DNA of 64,000 nucleotides from Guptibacillus hwajinpoensis (GTDB taxonomy: Bacteria > Bacillota > Bacilli > Bacillales > Bacillaceae_O). Under the pieces are notes generated by a model. It did not search any database and was not told the origin of the DNA. It saw only the letters and a program-made list of their open reading frames with translations. Both the position numbers and the translations under genes were made by a program. Below, one piece after another: positions 9,188 through 19,040 of the stretch (position 1 is its first letter; the number at the start of each line of letters is the position of its first letter). The stretch lies in NCBI GenBank assembly GCA_016841765.1, contig JAENYN010000002.1, positions 62,001 to 126,000 of the forward strand, given 5' to 3'.

Positions 9188-10969
9188 ATGGATAGTTCAA
9201 AGCCCAAAATTAAATTAATAGATTTATTTTCTGGAGCTGGAGGTCTTAGCAACGGCTTTGAACAAACTGGAAGATATGAGGTAGTCGGAGCTGTGGAAAT
9301 TAATGATTCAGCAGCTGAAACATATATTTATAATCATAAACAGGATAGAGATATAATCATTAAGGCTGAAAACGGAAAAAGTGACATAACAAAGATAAAA
9401 TTTGATACCGTACTTAAAGACAGAATCTCACCCAAGGATAAAGTGGTAGTTATTGGAGGGCCTCCTTGTCAAGGTTTCTCAAATGCAAATAGACAAAAAA
9501 ACTACTTAATTTCTGGGAATAATCTCCTGGTTATTGAGTTTGTCAGAGCTATAAAAGAAATTAATCCTGTAGCTTTTCTTATGGAAAATGTTAAAACAAT
9601 GGGTTCTGAAAAACATAAGTTTTTTGTCACAGAACACGTAGAAAATCAGAAGTTTGAATTTACTTCAGAAAAATTTTTAAAAGAAATTAAAGACAAGCAA
9701 GGGCTTAAAAAAGATTTATGGAAGCCAGACGAACTTGAGTTATTGCAAACTAGGCATCAAAACTTAGATCCAATTATTAAAGAAATTTGTAAAGAGGAAA
9801 ATAGCAATAAAAACATTGATCCTATAGTAATAAATCCACTGTTGTTATCGAGGTTACGCAGCATTGAAAGAATCTATCGAAAACTAGATAAATTAATTTT
9901 AAAGACATCAAAAGAACAAAAAGAAATAAACCTTTTAATACAAAGCATCTCAGAGTATAAAAATAATAAATCTTATAGTGTATTTGATGCGGTTATAAAT
10001 AACGCTTTAGGCTCACTTGAGGAACTAAAAGAACATAAAGAGATTTCAAGCAGTGAAATAAAAGAAACCGTAGGGTCACTAATTGATCTTAATAGTTTTT
10101 TACTTCGAATAAAAGAATTAAAAGATGAAAAAATAATTTGGTCGAAACCTTTAGATTATGACAAAGAAAGTTTAACAGTTAAAGCGCATGTAAAGTCTTA
10201 TAACTTAGTGAAGTACTTAAAAAGTGTCTTTAAACACATGGGCTACAAAGTAGATCACAAAGTATTAACAGCTTCTGATTTTGGAGTTCCACAAAATCGT
10301 AATCGTTTCATGATCTTTGGAGTTAAAGGAAAAACAGAAGAGGATATTAAGGTCGAACTTCCAAAAGCCTTGATAAAAGATAAATTTACCACTAGAGATG
10401 CTATTTATGACTTAGAAGAAATTGAACCTCAGCAGGATATTAAAAATTATGTGCCGGTATCTTATAAGGTAATGAAGGAAGAAAAGAAGGAAAAAAATAC
10501 TCTTCGGCTTTATTATCAAAAGGATAATGAAGAAAGAAAAATTTATGATCATATAAATACTGCCAGCAGGGATTTAAGCAGAAAAAGATTTGAAGCTATA
10601 AAAGACGGCGAAGGAAAAAACTTTCACAGCCTCTCAGACGAATTGAAAAGTACGTATACTGATGTTACCCGTACACAAAATACTATTTATCTTCGTCTGA
10701 ACTATGAAGAACCTTCCCCTACTGTTGTAAATGTTAGAAAGTCTATGTGGAACCATCCTAAAAATGCAGTTGCCTTAAGTATAAGGGAAGCCGCAAGACT
10801 TCAGTCATTTAAAGATGATTTTAAGTTTTGTGGGACAAAAGATCAGCGCTATCAACAAATAGGAAATGCAGTACCGCCTCTAATGGCAAGAGCAGTTGCT
10901 GAGACAATACTAAAGCTACTAGGTGATGAGCCAGAAATACCTTTGGTAAAAGAACTTGGATTTAAATAA
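9188..10969 (+). CDS. DNA (cytosine-5) methyltransferase with long internal insertion
   Basis: Transfers methyl from SAM to C5 of cytosine in DNA. Seen: motif I LIDLFSGAGGLSNGF (residues about 10-24), motif IV GGPPCQGFS with the catalytic Cys (about 89-97), motif VI MENVK, motif VIII QNRNRFMIFGV (about 372), and motif X QRYQQIGNAVPPLMARA (about 556). About 220 lysine-rich, probably helical residues sit between motifs VI and VIII, making it 593 residues against about 400 for ordinary enzymes. ATG at 9188 follows AGGAG. Iyer, Abhiman and Aravind described C5 methylases beside MORC/MutL-like ATPases and Z1 helicases, and the same set is called Mza. It has its own terminator and an SOS-box match upstream, so it may be expressed separately from the effector genes. 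It could also serve the DISARM-like block 12 kb downstream. Confidence 0.9.
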   Translation: MDSSKPKIKLIDLFSGAGGLSNGFEQTGRYEVVGAVEINDSAAETYIYNHKQDRDIIIKAENGKSDITKIKFDTVLKDRISPKDKVVVIGGPPCQGFSNANRQKNYLISGNNLLVIEFVRAIKEINPVAFLMENVKTMGSEKHKFFVTEHVENQKFEFTSEKFLKEIKDKQGLKKDLWKPDELELLQTRHQNLDPIIKEICKEENSNKNIDPIVINPLLLSRLRSIERIYRKLDKLILKTSKEQKEINLLIQSISEYKNNKSYSVFDAVINNALGSLEELKEHKEISSSEIKETVGSLIDLNSFLLRIKELKDEKIIWSKPLDYDKESLTVKAHVKSYNLVKYLKSVFKHMGYKVDHKVLTASDFGVPQNRNRFMIFGVKGKTEEDIKVELPKALIKDKFTTRDAIYDLEEIEPQQDIKNYVPVSYKVMKEEKKEKNTLRLYYQKDNEERKIYDHINTASRDLSRKRFEAIKDGEGKNFHSLSDELKSTYTDVTRTQNTIYLRLNYEEPSPTVVNVRKSMWNHPKNAVALSIREAARLQSFKDDFKFCGTKDQRYQQIGNAVPPLMARAVAETILKLLGDEPEIPLVKELGFK

Positions 10970-10985
10970 ATTTATTTTGTTTATG

Positions 10986-11013
10986 AGCAGATGTCTAAGG
11001 CATTTGCTTTTTT
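10986..11013 (+). terminator. Intrinsic terminator after the methyltransferase
   Basis: AGCAGATG pairs with CATTTGCT (one G-U) and is followed by six T. It separates the methyltransferase from the GHKL-Z1 operon. Confidence 0.6.
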
Positions 11014-11062
11014 GTTATGTTAGAAAAACTATAAAGTAATTTCCCAAAGCCAACTTACTATT

Positions 11063-11071
11063 TGTTATAAT
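11063..11071 (+). promoter_or_regulatory. Extended -10 promoter for the GHKL-Z1-DUF4420-AIPR operon
   Basis: TGTTATAAT, a perfect TATAAT with the TGn extension, lies 32 bases before the GTG start at 11103. No good -35 hexamer is seen 17 bases upstream, which is tolerated by extended -10 promoters. Confidence 0.45.
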
Positions 11072-11102
11072 TTAGTAAAAGGTTTTAGAACGGGGTTTTA
11101 AT

Positions 11103-12587
11103 GTGAGTACAATAATAACACAGCCTTCTGCAGCTCCAGTAATTCAAGCGTTAAGATCATTAGGTTATAACGCCAAAACAGCCATTGCAGATCTAGTTGA
11201 TAATAGCCTTGATGCGAAAGCTTCCGAAGTACACCTTTCTTTTACTTACGGCGAAGAAGACGGGATTATTAAAATCTTGGATAACGGGATAGGGATGAAC
11301 GAGGAAATGATTCAGCTAGCTATGAATATAGGCTCAAAAGATCCTCGCGACGTAAGAAATCCAAAAGAATTGGGACGCTTCGGCATGGGGTTAAAGACAG
11401 CTTCTTTTTCACTAGGTAAAAGATTAAGTGTTCTAACGAAACAAGATGGAGTATATCATGAGCGATGCTGGGATTTAGATCATGTATCTGAATGCAATGA
11501 ATGGCAGCTTTTTACCAGTATTCCTAATGATGTAAGAATTAAGATGGGGGAAATTGAAGGTCGGAGCGGTACTATTGTTTGTATTGATAAATTAGATAGA
11601 TTTATGGGCTATGGGACTAACAAGACTATTCAAGAAAGCAGTTTCTATACCAAAGTTAGAAGAGTCCATAATCACTTAGAATTTGTTTTTCATTCAATTC
11701 TTGAAAATAAAGAAGTTCAAATATTTATTAATGATAACTTTATAACCCCTTGGGATCCATTTTTAAGTAAACATCCATCCACTCTAGAGGGCGAATTGCA
11801 AGTAATTAGAATAAACGGCAATAAAATTAAAGTGAAATACTATATACTTCCTCATGCCTCTCACTTAAATAGTCAGGAATATAAAGAAGCAGGAGGAAGC
11901 AAAGGATGGCGTGATCAGCAGGGGTTTTATATATACAGAGAAAATAGGTTGCTTTATTTTGGGGATTGGCTGGGGATGTTTCAAAAAGATGCATCGTCGC
12001 AGTTGGTCCGAATACGTGTTGATATACCGAATTTATCAGATTCATCTTGGCAGGTTGATATAAAAAAATCTGCAGTATATCCTCCGGATGATGCCAAGGT
12101 CCGTCTAGAATCAATTTCTAAACTTGCACGGCAAATCTCCAAGGATATTTTTTACTTTAGAACCCAAGGTTCCTCAAATAATAATTCTTTTAAAGGAAGT
12201 TTAAATACGTGGGAGCAATCTGGTATCGATAATGGTCCCCAATTCATATTAAACAGGAATCATCCTATTCTGTCAGAAATTTTCAATTCAATAGATGATA
12301 AGACTGCTAAAATGTTAAATTTATACTTAAAATTTGTTCAATTAGGATCTCCCAGCAACATTATAGATACTCCAAAGGTAGAGGAAGAGAAATTACAAGA
12401 GGTATCTGATTCAAATAAATTGCTCGTAATTCAGTTTACTAAAACAATACTGGAGCTTCAAGTGGTTGAAAGTGAAGAACAGCTGTTGAATGCGTTAGTC
12501 ACCCAGCCCGCATTTGATGGTATTAACAGAACTACTTTGAAGCATATTATTGATAAGGAGAATTTATGGTATGACGACAGAGGCTAA
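11103..12587 (+). CDS. MORC/MutL-like GHKL ATPase of a Mza-type defence system
   Basis: ATPase of the gyrase/Hsp90/histidine kinase/MutL fold, 494 residues. Seen: N-box IADLVDNSLDAKASEV (about 28-43), G1 ILDNGIGMNEEM (about 57-68) and G2 LGRFGMGLKTASFSLGKRL (about 96-114), all with intact ATP-binding residues. Such proteins are the prokaryotic relatives of eukaryotic MORC ATPases and occur in predicted restriction systems with Z1 helicases. A GTG start is used (GGGG about eight bases upstream); an ATG two bases earlier would read straight into TGA. The 3' end overlaps the Z1 gene by 17 bases. It probably acts as an ATP-driven clamp on DNA that loads the helicase or nuclease (inference). Confidence 0.85.
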   Translation: MSTIITQPSAAPVIQALRSLGYNAKTAIADLVDNSLDAKASEVHLSFTYGEEDGIIKILDNGIGMNEEMIQLAMNIGSKDPRDVRNPKELGRFGMGLKTASFSLGKRLSVLTKQDGVYHERCWDLDHVSECNEWQLFTSIPNDVRIKMGEIEGRSGTIVCIDKLDRFMGYGTNKTIQESSFYTKVRRVHNHLEFVFHSILENKEVQIFINDNFITPWDPFLSKHPSTLEGELQVIRINGNKIKVKYYILPHASHLNSQEYKEAGGSKGWRDQQGFYIYRENRLLYFGDWLGMFQKDASSQLVRIRVDIPNLSDSSWQVDIKKSAVYPPDDAKVRLESISKLARQISKDIFYFRTQGSSNNNSFKGSLNTWEQSGIDNGPQFILNRNHPILSEIFNSIDDKTAKMLNLYLKFVQLGSPSNIIDTPKVEEEKLQEVSDSNKLLVIQFTKTILELQVVESEEQLLNALVTQPAFDGINRTTLKHIIDKENLWYDDRG

Positions 12588-15219
12588 AACGTTGTTCGAA
12601 CAGACTTTTCGAACAAACTACTATAATTTTAGAGATACTAGCGCAAGTCAGGAAGATGCTGCTAAACTTGCTTTGCAAATGGCAAAAATGACAATACAAA
12701 ACAAGGAAATTAATGAGGAACAGTTAGAAGAGTGGTCACTTGAAATGTTTATAAATTATAATGTTGGCTTGGATGTGAAAAAAACTCCTGTCATGAGAGA
12801 AAGTTCAAAAAATGATTGGTATAAAGCCAAGAATATGACTGGAGCTTTTTATTGGTCCAGGTATCGTGAGTACCTAACTCGAATTAAAAATTGGCCGACT
12901 GAAGTAGTTGAATCAATTGATAATTCAACTAATGAAATTATGTATTCATTAGGAAACCCAAACAGTAGAGAGCCTTTTGATATAAGAGGGTTGGTTTTGG
13001 GATACGTACAATCCGGTAAAACAGCAAACTTTACTGGTCTTATAAATAAAGCTTACGATGTCGGTTATAAACTTGTAATAGTCCTTTCAGGTATTCATAA
13101 TGATCTTCGAGCACAAACCCAAATGAGACTTAATGAAGAGGTAGTTGGGAATAAGGTTGATAATAATGGAAATCCTGTAGGGGTAGCACAAATAACAAAG
13201 AATACCTCACAGCACGTTATTCAAACATGGACTACGGTGGATCGTGATATTACTTCTGATCCAAGTGGTGTTATTAATTTAAACAACCCTACATTAATGG
13301 TGGTAAAGAAAAATAAAACTGTATTAGAGTCATTGAGAGACCAGCTTGTAGATCATAGAGATGTATTCCACCTTGATATACCTGTATTAGTTATTGATGA
13401 TGAAGCAGATCAGGCTTCTGTGGATACTTCTGATCCTCGTAAGGGTGAGGATCCTAAAACAATAAATAGATTGATACGCCAAATCTTAGAAGTTTTTACA
13501 CGAAAATGTTATGTGGGTTACACAGCCACACCATTTGCAAATTTATTAATAAGTGCAAATGGAAGTACATTAGAGGAAGGAAAAGATCTTTATCCTAAAG
13601 ATTTCCTCGTTGGGCTGCCAAAACCAAAGGAATACTGCGGCCCGGAAGAATTTTTTAATGTGGAAGAAGAAGCTGATGATCCAAGACCGAGCTTAATCCG
13701 TCCTTTAGGGGATTCTGATATAGAAGTGTTTACGGGTATTAAGAAAAAAGAAGATGCTGAAAAATTTGAAGAAGTCCCACCTCAAATGGAAGAATCCATA
13801 ATGGCATTTCTTTTGACAATTGCAATTAGAAATCTCCGCGGTCAAGGAAATAAGCATAATTCTATGCTTATTCATACTTCCCGTTTTAAAGATGTACAAT
13901 CAAGTGTTAAGGATGGAGTTGAAAAAGCTTTTGACTTGATTGATAAACAAATTCAATATAATCCAAATGGAGATAAAGTTTCAGTTTTAAAAAACCTTTA
14001 TGAGCATGATTTTCTGGAAACTACCAAAGCGTGGCCAAAAGATATCAATGAATACAGCTGGGAAGAAGTTTATGAAGAGTTAAAACAGTCATCAAAAAAA
14101 GTTCAAGTCTTTGAAATTAATGGAAATAGCAAAGATGCCCTGGATTATCATCAGTATAAAGAAAATGGATTAAATGTTATCGCAGTAGGAGGAGATAAAT
14201 TATCACGGGGGTTAACTCTTGAAGGATTGAGTATAACTTACTATTTTAGGAATACGCTGATGTATGACACTTTAATGCAAATGGGACGCTGGTTCGGTTA
14301 TAGAAAAGGATATATGGATCTATGCAGAATTTATACAACTGATGAAATTGCTTCTAATTTTGAACATTTAGCAATTGCGATGATAGATTTGAGGAAAGAA
14401 TTCGAAAAAATAGCTGCGTCCGAAAAGGCTCCTATTGAATACGCAGTAAGAATGTTGAGTCATCCAACCATGACACTAACAAATCCATTAAAAATGAGAA
14501 ATGCAACTGTTTCAAATATTTTATATGGAGGAACTCTTCAGCAAACACGTGTCTATGATAAAAAGAAGTCAACTTTTGAGAATAATATGGAGGCAGCTGA
14601 CAAATTCATTAAGGAAATCTCAGATGAAATTGCCGTGAAAAGATTTGGTACTGGAAGAACACAATACCATATGGCAAGTAATGTTGATTCTCAAAAAGTA
14701 ATTAATTTCTTATCCGAATATCAAACAAGCAGTAGTGCATCTAAAGTAGATGTTAATAAAATATCTGACTATATACGACTTGCAAACGACAATAATGAAT
14801 TGATGGATTGGACAGTTGCTGTAGTAGAAGGAGATCCAAGAGATAGAAGTGATAAGGGGGCATTTCCAGTAGAACTTGGAGGCCTTCATCTCCATTCGGC
14901 AGTAGTGCGTGGAGTAAATGTTACACCCACCACACATAACAGTATTGATATACGTGCTATAGTTGCAGCAGGCCAAGAATTTATTGATATTGAGGAGTCC
15001 AAAAGAAAAGGGAAAAGGAATAAACAAGAGATTCGGAAGTTAAGACCTAAGCAAAACGGAATGCTCTTAATTTATCCGCTTCATCCTAAAGTGGATATAT
15101 TCAAAAACTGTGACACTTCTTTTAGAAAAGATCTAGTTCCTATTGGAATTGCCCTTTCTTTCCCTGAATCAGAAATTGATGAGAAGGAAATTTACGAAAC
15201 TAATAAAACAGTAGGATGA
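12571..15219 (+). CDS. Z1-domain superfamily helicase of the Mza-type system
   Basis: Large P-loop ATPase of 882 residues. The ATG at 12571 (AAGGAG ten bases upstream) is preferred to the track start at 12550. Seen: Walker A GYVQSGKTANFTG (about residue 146), Walker B VLVIDDEADQASVDT, motif III VGYTATPFANLL, and the Z1 block GGDKLSRGLTLEGLSITYY with MQMGRWFGYRKGY, which supplies the arginine fingers. The Z1 family is known from MutL-linked restriction systems and is thought to remodel or translocate DNA. It overlaps the GHKL gene at its start and the DUF4420 gene at its end by four bases (ATGA), so the four effector genes are tightly coupled. Confidence 0.88.
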   Translation: MTTEAKTLFEQTFRTNYYNFRDTSASQEDAAKLALQMAKMTIQNKEINEEQLEEWSLEMFINYNVGLDVKKTPVMRESSKNDWYKAKNMTGAFYWSRYREYLTRIKNWPTEVVESIDNSTNEIMYSLGNPNSREPFDIRGLVLGYVQSGKTANFTGLINKAYDVGYKLVIVLSGIHNDLRAQTQMRLNEEVVGNKVDNNGNPVGVAQITKNTSQHVIQTWTTVDRDITSDPSGVINLNNPTLMVVKKNKTVLESLRDQLVDHRDVFHLDIPVLVIDDEADQASVDTSDPRKGEDPKTINRLIRQILEVFTRKCYVGYTATPFANLLISANGSTLEEGKDLYPKDFLVGLPKPKEYCGPEEFFNVEEEADDPRPSLIRPLGDSDIEVFTGIKKKEDAEKFEEVPPQMEESIMAFLLTIAIRNLRGQGNKHNSMLIHTSRFKDVQSSVKDGVEKAFDLIDKQIQYNPNGDKVSVLKNLYEHDFLETTKAWPKDINEYSWEEVYEELKQSSKKVQVFEINGNSKDALDYHQYKENGLNVIAVGGDKLSRGLTLEGLSITYYFRNTLMYDTLMQMGRWFGYRKGYMDLCRIYTTDEIASNFEHLAIAMIDLRKEFEKIAASEKAPIEYAVRMLSHPTMTLTNPLKMRNATVSNILYGGTLQQTRVYDKKKSTFENNMEAADKFIKEISDEIAVKRFGTGRTQYHMASNVDSQKVINFLSEYQTSSSASKVDVNKISDYIRLANDNNELMDWTVAVVEGDPRDRSDKGAFPVELGGLHLHSAVVRGVNVTPTTHNSIDIRAIVAAGQEFIDIEESKRKGKRNKQEIRKLRPKQNGMLLIYPLHPKVDIFKNCDTSFRKDLVPIGIALSFPESEIDEKEIYETNKTVG

Positions 15220-16247
15220 TAAATATGAATAAGGTTATAAATATTAAGGCGGAATTCGAGGAAATGACAAACCAATTAAAAAGCGATTCTGATGGCAGTG
15301 TATATAAGCTTAAAGTGTTAACTGCTAAAGAACCCATTATTTTGGCCGGGATCGATGCAGTAAACCTGAATAGACTGCTTTATATTGACTTAGGACCAGT
15401 TCAATGGGAAGACAGCCATTTAAAAGGACTGCCAAAATGGCGGGGCCTGTCTATTTCTATAGAATATTATGAACAGCTCATTATTTTAAAGGATCGTTAT
15501 TTTTTAATTATAAAGCAAGAGGATGAGCAGAGCACAGAAATATTCGAAGTTGTTTTGCAAAACTTAGTGGATCACCTTTTAATTAAGGAAGAAGATGAGA
15601 CGCTGTTTTCTATTGTTTTTAAAGTCTTAGACAGATGGAGGAATTTTTTCCAAAAGGGCGGTTACCGCCGATTAACGGACGATCAGCAGATGGGACTTTT
15701 TGGAGAGTTATGGTTTATAAATAACTGGATGGAAACAAACCCTGGAGTTCCTCCTCTTATCATTGAACAATGGGAGGGGCCTACCAGCGGGAGAATTGAT
15801 TTTAAAAACTCTAAATGTGGAGTTGAAATTAAAACAGCAGTTGATAAGTTAACTAAAACGATAAAAATATCTAGTGAGCGCCAGTTAAAGTTAACCAACG
15901 CTGTTTCAAAATTATATTTATATGTTTGTTTTATAGAGATTAGTAAAACTCATGGGCAATCATTGCAAAATATTGTCGAGGAAGTTAGGCAGAAGATAGC
16001 AGCAAAATCTGATAGGTTGGCTCTTTTGTTTAATGATATGCTGACAGAACTGGGATATAAAGAAAATGTATATGAAGATACATACTTTTTTGTAGATAAC
16101 GTTGAAGTTTATGAAGCATCAAGTGACTTCCCAAAGATCTCACAAGAGCAGTTGCCGGTGGGCATTTCTCATGTGAGTTACAGCATAGATTTGTCACACT
16201 GTTCAGAGTTTAAAAGAAAACTCGATGAAGTATTTAAGGTCTATTAA
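15216..16247 (+). CDS. DUF4420 PD-(D/E)XK family protein, probable Mza nuclease
   Basis: Predicted nuclease subunit of 343 residues. Seen: GRIDFKNSKCGVEIKTAV, which gives the D...E-x-K set of the PD-(D/E)XK fold (about residues 193-208), preceded by the helix DDQQMGLFGELWFI typical of DUF4420. The ATG at 15216 overlaps the Z1 stop (ATGA); a second ATG at 15225 is possible. In Mza-type loci this protein sits between Z1 and AIPR, as here, and is the likeliest DNA-cutting component (inference). Fourteen bases separate it from the AIPR gene. Confidence 0.8.
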   Translation: MINMNKVINIKAEFEEMTNQLKSDSDGSVYKLKVLTAKEPIILAGIDAVNLNRLLYIDLGPVQWEDSHLKGLPKWRGLSISIEYYEQLIILKDRYFLIIKQEDEQSTEIFEVVLQNLVDHLLIKEEDETLFSIVFKVLDRWRNFFQKGGYRRLTDDQQMGLFGELWFINNWMETNPGVPPLIIEQWEGPTSGRIDFKNSKCGVEIKTAVDKLTKTIKISSERQLKLTNAVSKLYLYVCFIEISKTHGQSLQNIVEEVRQKIAAKSDRLALLFNDMLTELGYKENVYEDTYFFVDNVEVYEASSDFPKISQEQLPVGISHVSYSIDLSHCSEFKRKLDEVFKVY

Positions 16248-16261
16248 TGGAGAGGGTATAA

Positions 16262-18103
16262 ATGATAGAAAGCAGGCAAAGAAGTGAATTTCTTCAGGAG
16301 TTTCTTGAAGATGTAGATGAAAAGGCGATTAAAACAGGCAGTTATGAGATACCGTTTCTAGAAATAATGCTTCAATATATGGAAAGATCAGACGATCCAG
16401 ATATATTGATTCCCTCTTATTTAGATTCGGCTAAGAAAATTAAAGTCAATGCCTATGGATATGATGAAGACCAAAAAGTTCTTGATCTTTACGTTGTTGA
16501 TTATAATTTTGACCAAGACGAAAATGAACTTCTTCCTATTTCAATGACTTCTGTTATAGATATCGCTAGTAAAGCAAAGAGGTTTTATACTAATTCTAGA
16601 AGCCTGGTACAGACAATTGATAAATCCTTACCATCCCGTGATCTTGCTGAATTAATTATCTCAGATGAAAATGTAATAGATGAGGTTAACATATTTGTTT
16701 TGACTAATCTGTATTATCATTCTAATAAAGCTATTGATTTTAACATACCAGGAGTTGAAACTGTAAATGTACAAGTTTGGGATATAGATAGGATTCAGCA
16801 GCTGGTTACATCCGAGCAAGGAATTCAGTCTATTTACATTGATTTTGAAAGGGAACTTGGCGAATCATTTGAGATGATGTTTGTGCCCGATCCTAAACAA
16901 AGCGGGGTAAAGGATAATTTTGATTGCTTTATCGGGTTTATTTCTGCAGAATTTTTAGCTAGAGCATATGATCAGTGGGGGCCGAAGCTTGTAGAAAGAA
17001 ACGTTAGATCTTTCTTGCAGGCCCGAGGAGGAACAAATAAAGGCATCAGAGATACACTAAAAGATCCAAATCAGAGACAAATGTTTGTTGCTTATAATAA
17101 CGGCATTTCAAGCGTTGCCCGTTCTGGAGAAATTGAAAAGATCAGCAACAACGTTAATTTATATCGGATAAAAGGATTGACTGGATGGCAGATCGTGAAC
17201 GGAGGACAAACTACTGCATCTATTCACCAGGCATATAAAAATGGAATAGATTTAAGCGATGTTTATATTCAAGCCAAGTTAACAATCCTGCAAGTTGAAG
17301 CGGATCAGGAAAAGGATAGACACTTGCTGGAAGATGAAATGGTCGCAAAGATTTCAGAATATGCCAATACCCAGAATAAAATTAATAAATCAGACTTACT
17401 TTCTAATACCAGGTTTATGTCTGAAATTGAAAAATACTCAAGAGATGTTTGGATCCCAGCTAAAGATGGGCGAAAGGCCGAAAGTAAGTGGTATTTTGAG
17501 CGTGCAAGAGGTCAATACATGGTTGATATCAACCGACGGAAACGCGGTAAAGAACAAAATGAATTTAAAAAGCAATATCCTAAAGATAAAGTACTTACTA
17601 AAGTTGATTTAGCTAAATATTTTATGTCATGGGAAGGTTATCCTCATATTTCCAGTAAAGGGGGAGAAATGGCATTTAAACGGTTTATGGAAGCTAATAG
17701 ACAATACTGGAAACATGAAAGAGATAATAACAATGACTTAATTCCTTTAGAGGAAATGAATTCTGATGCTTATAAGAAATTAATTGCCAACAGCATCATA
17801 AACCTTCATGTAAAAGCTATTGTTGAGGAATTGAAACTTAGAGGTTATCGAGCAAATGTTGTTTATTACACTGTTTCAATGCTTAGTTATTTATATGGAA
17901 AAGATATTGATCTGTTGAAAGTATGGGAGCAGCAATCACTCTCTGAAAAATGGGATGAAGTGATTCGTATTATTGCAGACAAAACGTTATTCTATTTAAG
18001 AGAGTCTGCCGGGGACAGGAATGTAACACAATGGGCAAAACAAGAGGCATGCTGGATTCAATATAAAGAAGATAATGCAAAGCAACTTAGTAATTTAATA
18101 TAA
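16262..18103 (+). CDS. AIPR family protein (abortive infection phage resistance)
   Basis: Member of the AIPR family, named from phage-resistance loci, 613 residues. Seen: the family hallmark LTGWQIVNGGQTTASIH with the following helix and DLLSNTRF, and an N-terminal half of mixed alpha/beta. A GGAGAGG ribosome binding site lies seven bases before the ATG. It is last in the four-gene operon and is followed by a strong terminator. AIPR proteins are found with Z1 and DUF4420 proteins and are suspected nucleic-acid effectors, but no biochemical activity can be read from this sequence. The internal ORF at 17295 is a shadow. Confidence 0.85.
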   Translation: MIESRQRSEFLQEFLEDVDEKAIKTGSYEIPFLEIMLQYMERSDDPDILIPSYLDSAKKIKVNAYGYDEDQKVLDLYVVDYNFDQDENELLPISMTSVIDIASKAKRFYTNSRSLVQTIDKSLPSRDLAELIISDENVIDEVNIFVLTNLYYHSNKAIDFNIPGVETVNVQVWDIDRIQQLVTSEQGIQSIYIDFERELGESFEMMFVPDPKQSGVKDNFDCFIGFISAEFLARAYDQWGPKLVERNVRSFLQARGGTNKGIRDTLKDPNQRQMFVAYNNGISSVARSGEIEKISNNVNLYRIKGLTGWQIVNGGQTTASIHQAYKNGIDLSDVYIQAKLTILQVEADQEKDRHLLEDEMVAKISEYANTQNKINKSDLLSNTRFMSEIEKYSRDVWIPAKDGRKAESKWYFERARGQYMVDINRRKRGKEQNEFKKQYPKDKVLTKVDLAKYFMSWEGYPHISSKGGEMAFKRFMEANRQYWKHERDNNNDLIPLEEMNSDAYKKLIANSIINLHVKAIVEELKLRGYRANVVYYTVSMLSYLYGKDIDLLKVWEQQSLSEKWDEVIRIIADKTLFYLRESAGDRNVTQWAKQEACWIQYKEDNAKQLSNLI

Positions 18104-18114
18104 GGTTTTATAGT

Positions 18115-18144
18115 GAGAAAGCACTCTTATGAGTGTTTTTTCTT
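18115..18144 (+). terminator. Intrinsic terminator of the Mza-type operon
   Basis: AAAGCACTC / GAGTGTTTT stem with loop TTAT followed by a T-run, 15 bases after the AIPR stop. Confidence 0.8.
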
Positions 18145-18578
18145 TTATTATAATTATTAGTTATTTGAATTTAACGACAAATAACAAACAGAACTGGCCC
18201 ATGACACATTGCTAACTAGGCCATAATTTTAAAAAACTATACATAATTAAAAATTTGATTATTATTAGTCTTAGTAAATCCTCCAAGTTAACATTAACTC
18301 TTGTATTACATAGTGTACTGATACTGCGCAAGAACGATTGTTATCAATGTGGAAAATAATAACAAGAAATCGTTATCTTCTGTTATGATTATAGTATTAA
18401 GATTTGTGATATTGTGCAGCTATTCACTTTAAATTAAAGTGCAGAATAGTTCAATAGAAAGATAAGTTCATTCTAGAATAAATGGAGTAATTTTCAAAAA
18501 AGATGTGAAGAAAAGTGGCGAGAAGAGGAAAATCAATCCTTAAAATAAGATGGGGAAAAAGAGAAGGGGGGCTATAAA
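18145..18578. other. AT-rich intergenic stretch without a recognised gene
   Basis: About 430 bases with no ORF of convincing length and no clear hairpin-plus-T terminator. It contains scattered TTATC/GATAA motifs, but I see no defined promoter or repeat. Confidence 0.5.
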
Positions 18579-18864
18579 ATGTATGTTAAATTTATTGAAG
18601 GTGAATTAGAAGAAATTAAAGAAGAAATTATATAGCTGTGATTACAATCTATATGTGCGAATTGGTGAAAAAGTTAAGGTAGGTTCAAAATTGTGCAAAA
18701 TAGTTGATGTTGTACACTATCCTTCTACGTTTGAAGACGGTTATTCAGTAAATGTTTTTGTGAAAGTAATAAAAAATTCCCTGAATCTTGGTGGGAGAGG
18801 CCTTTATTCTCACGTGCTAAGAAAAGAAAATAATAATATCTTAGACCAAACAGAAGAGATATAA
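18579..18864 (+). pseudogene. Small hypothetical protein gene split by a one-base frameshift
   Basis: ATG at 18579 has a good ribosome binding site (AAGGGGGG, seven bases away) and reads MYVKFIEGELEEIKEEI before a TAG at 18633. The track ORF at 18655 continues in the +1 frame, and that frame is open back through the junction (LYSCDYNLYVRIGEKVKVG). Dropping one A from GAAGAAATTA near 18625 joins both into a single protein of about 94 residues. I do not recognise the family. Either this is a decayed gene, or the A-run is a sequencing or slippage site. It lies between the Mza operon and the lipoprotein nuclease in the same AT-rich segment. Confidence 0.5.
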
Positions 18865-19040
18865 AAACGTGAAGAATTATCAAAAGATACTAAAAGTTAG
18901 AAGTTTCCTCCTCAACAAACGGAGGCTACAGTTAGATAACGGTCTTCAACAATAGGGAACTTCTCTGTAGTAATCAAATACACTTTATTAGTTTCGGTTT
19001 TTTCAGGATGAACATGAAACTATTATAGGAGGATATTAAA

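Noticed and set aside
17295-17612. 105-codon ORF inside the AIPR gene
   Set aside because: Alternate-frame shadow within an intact conserved coding region.
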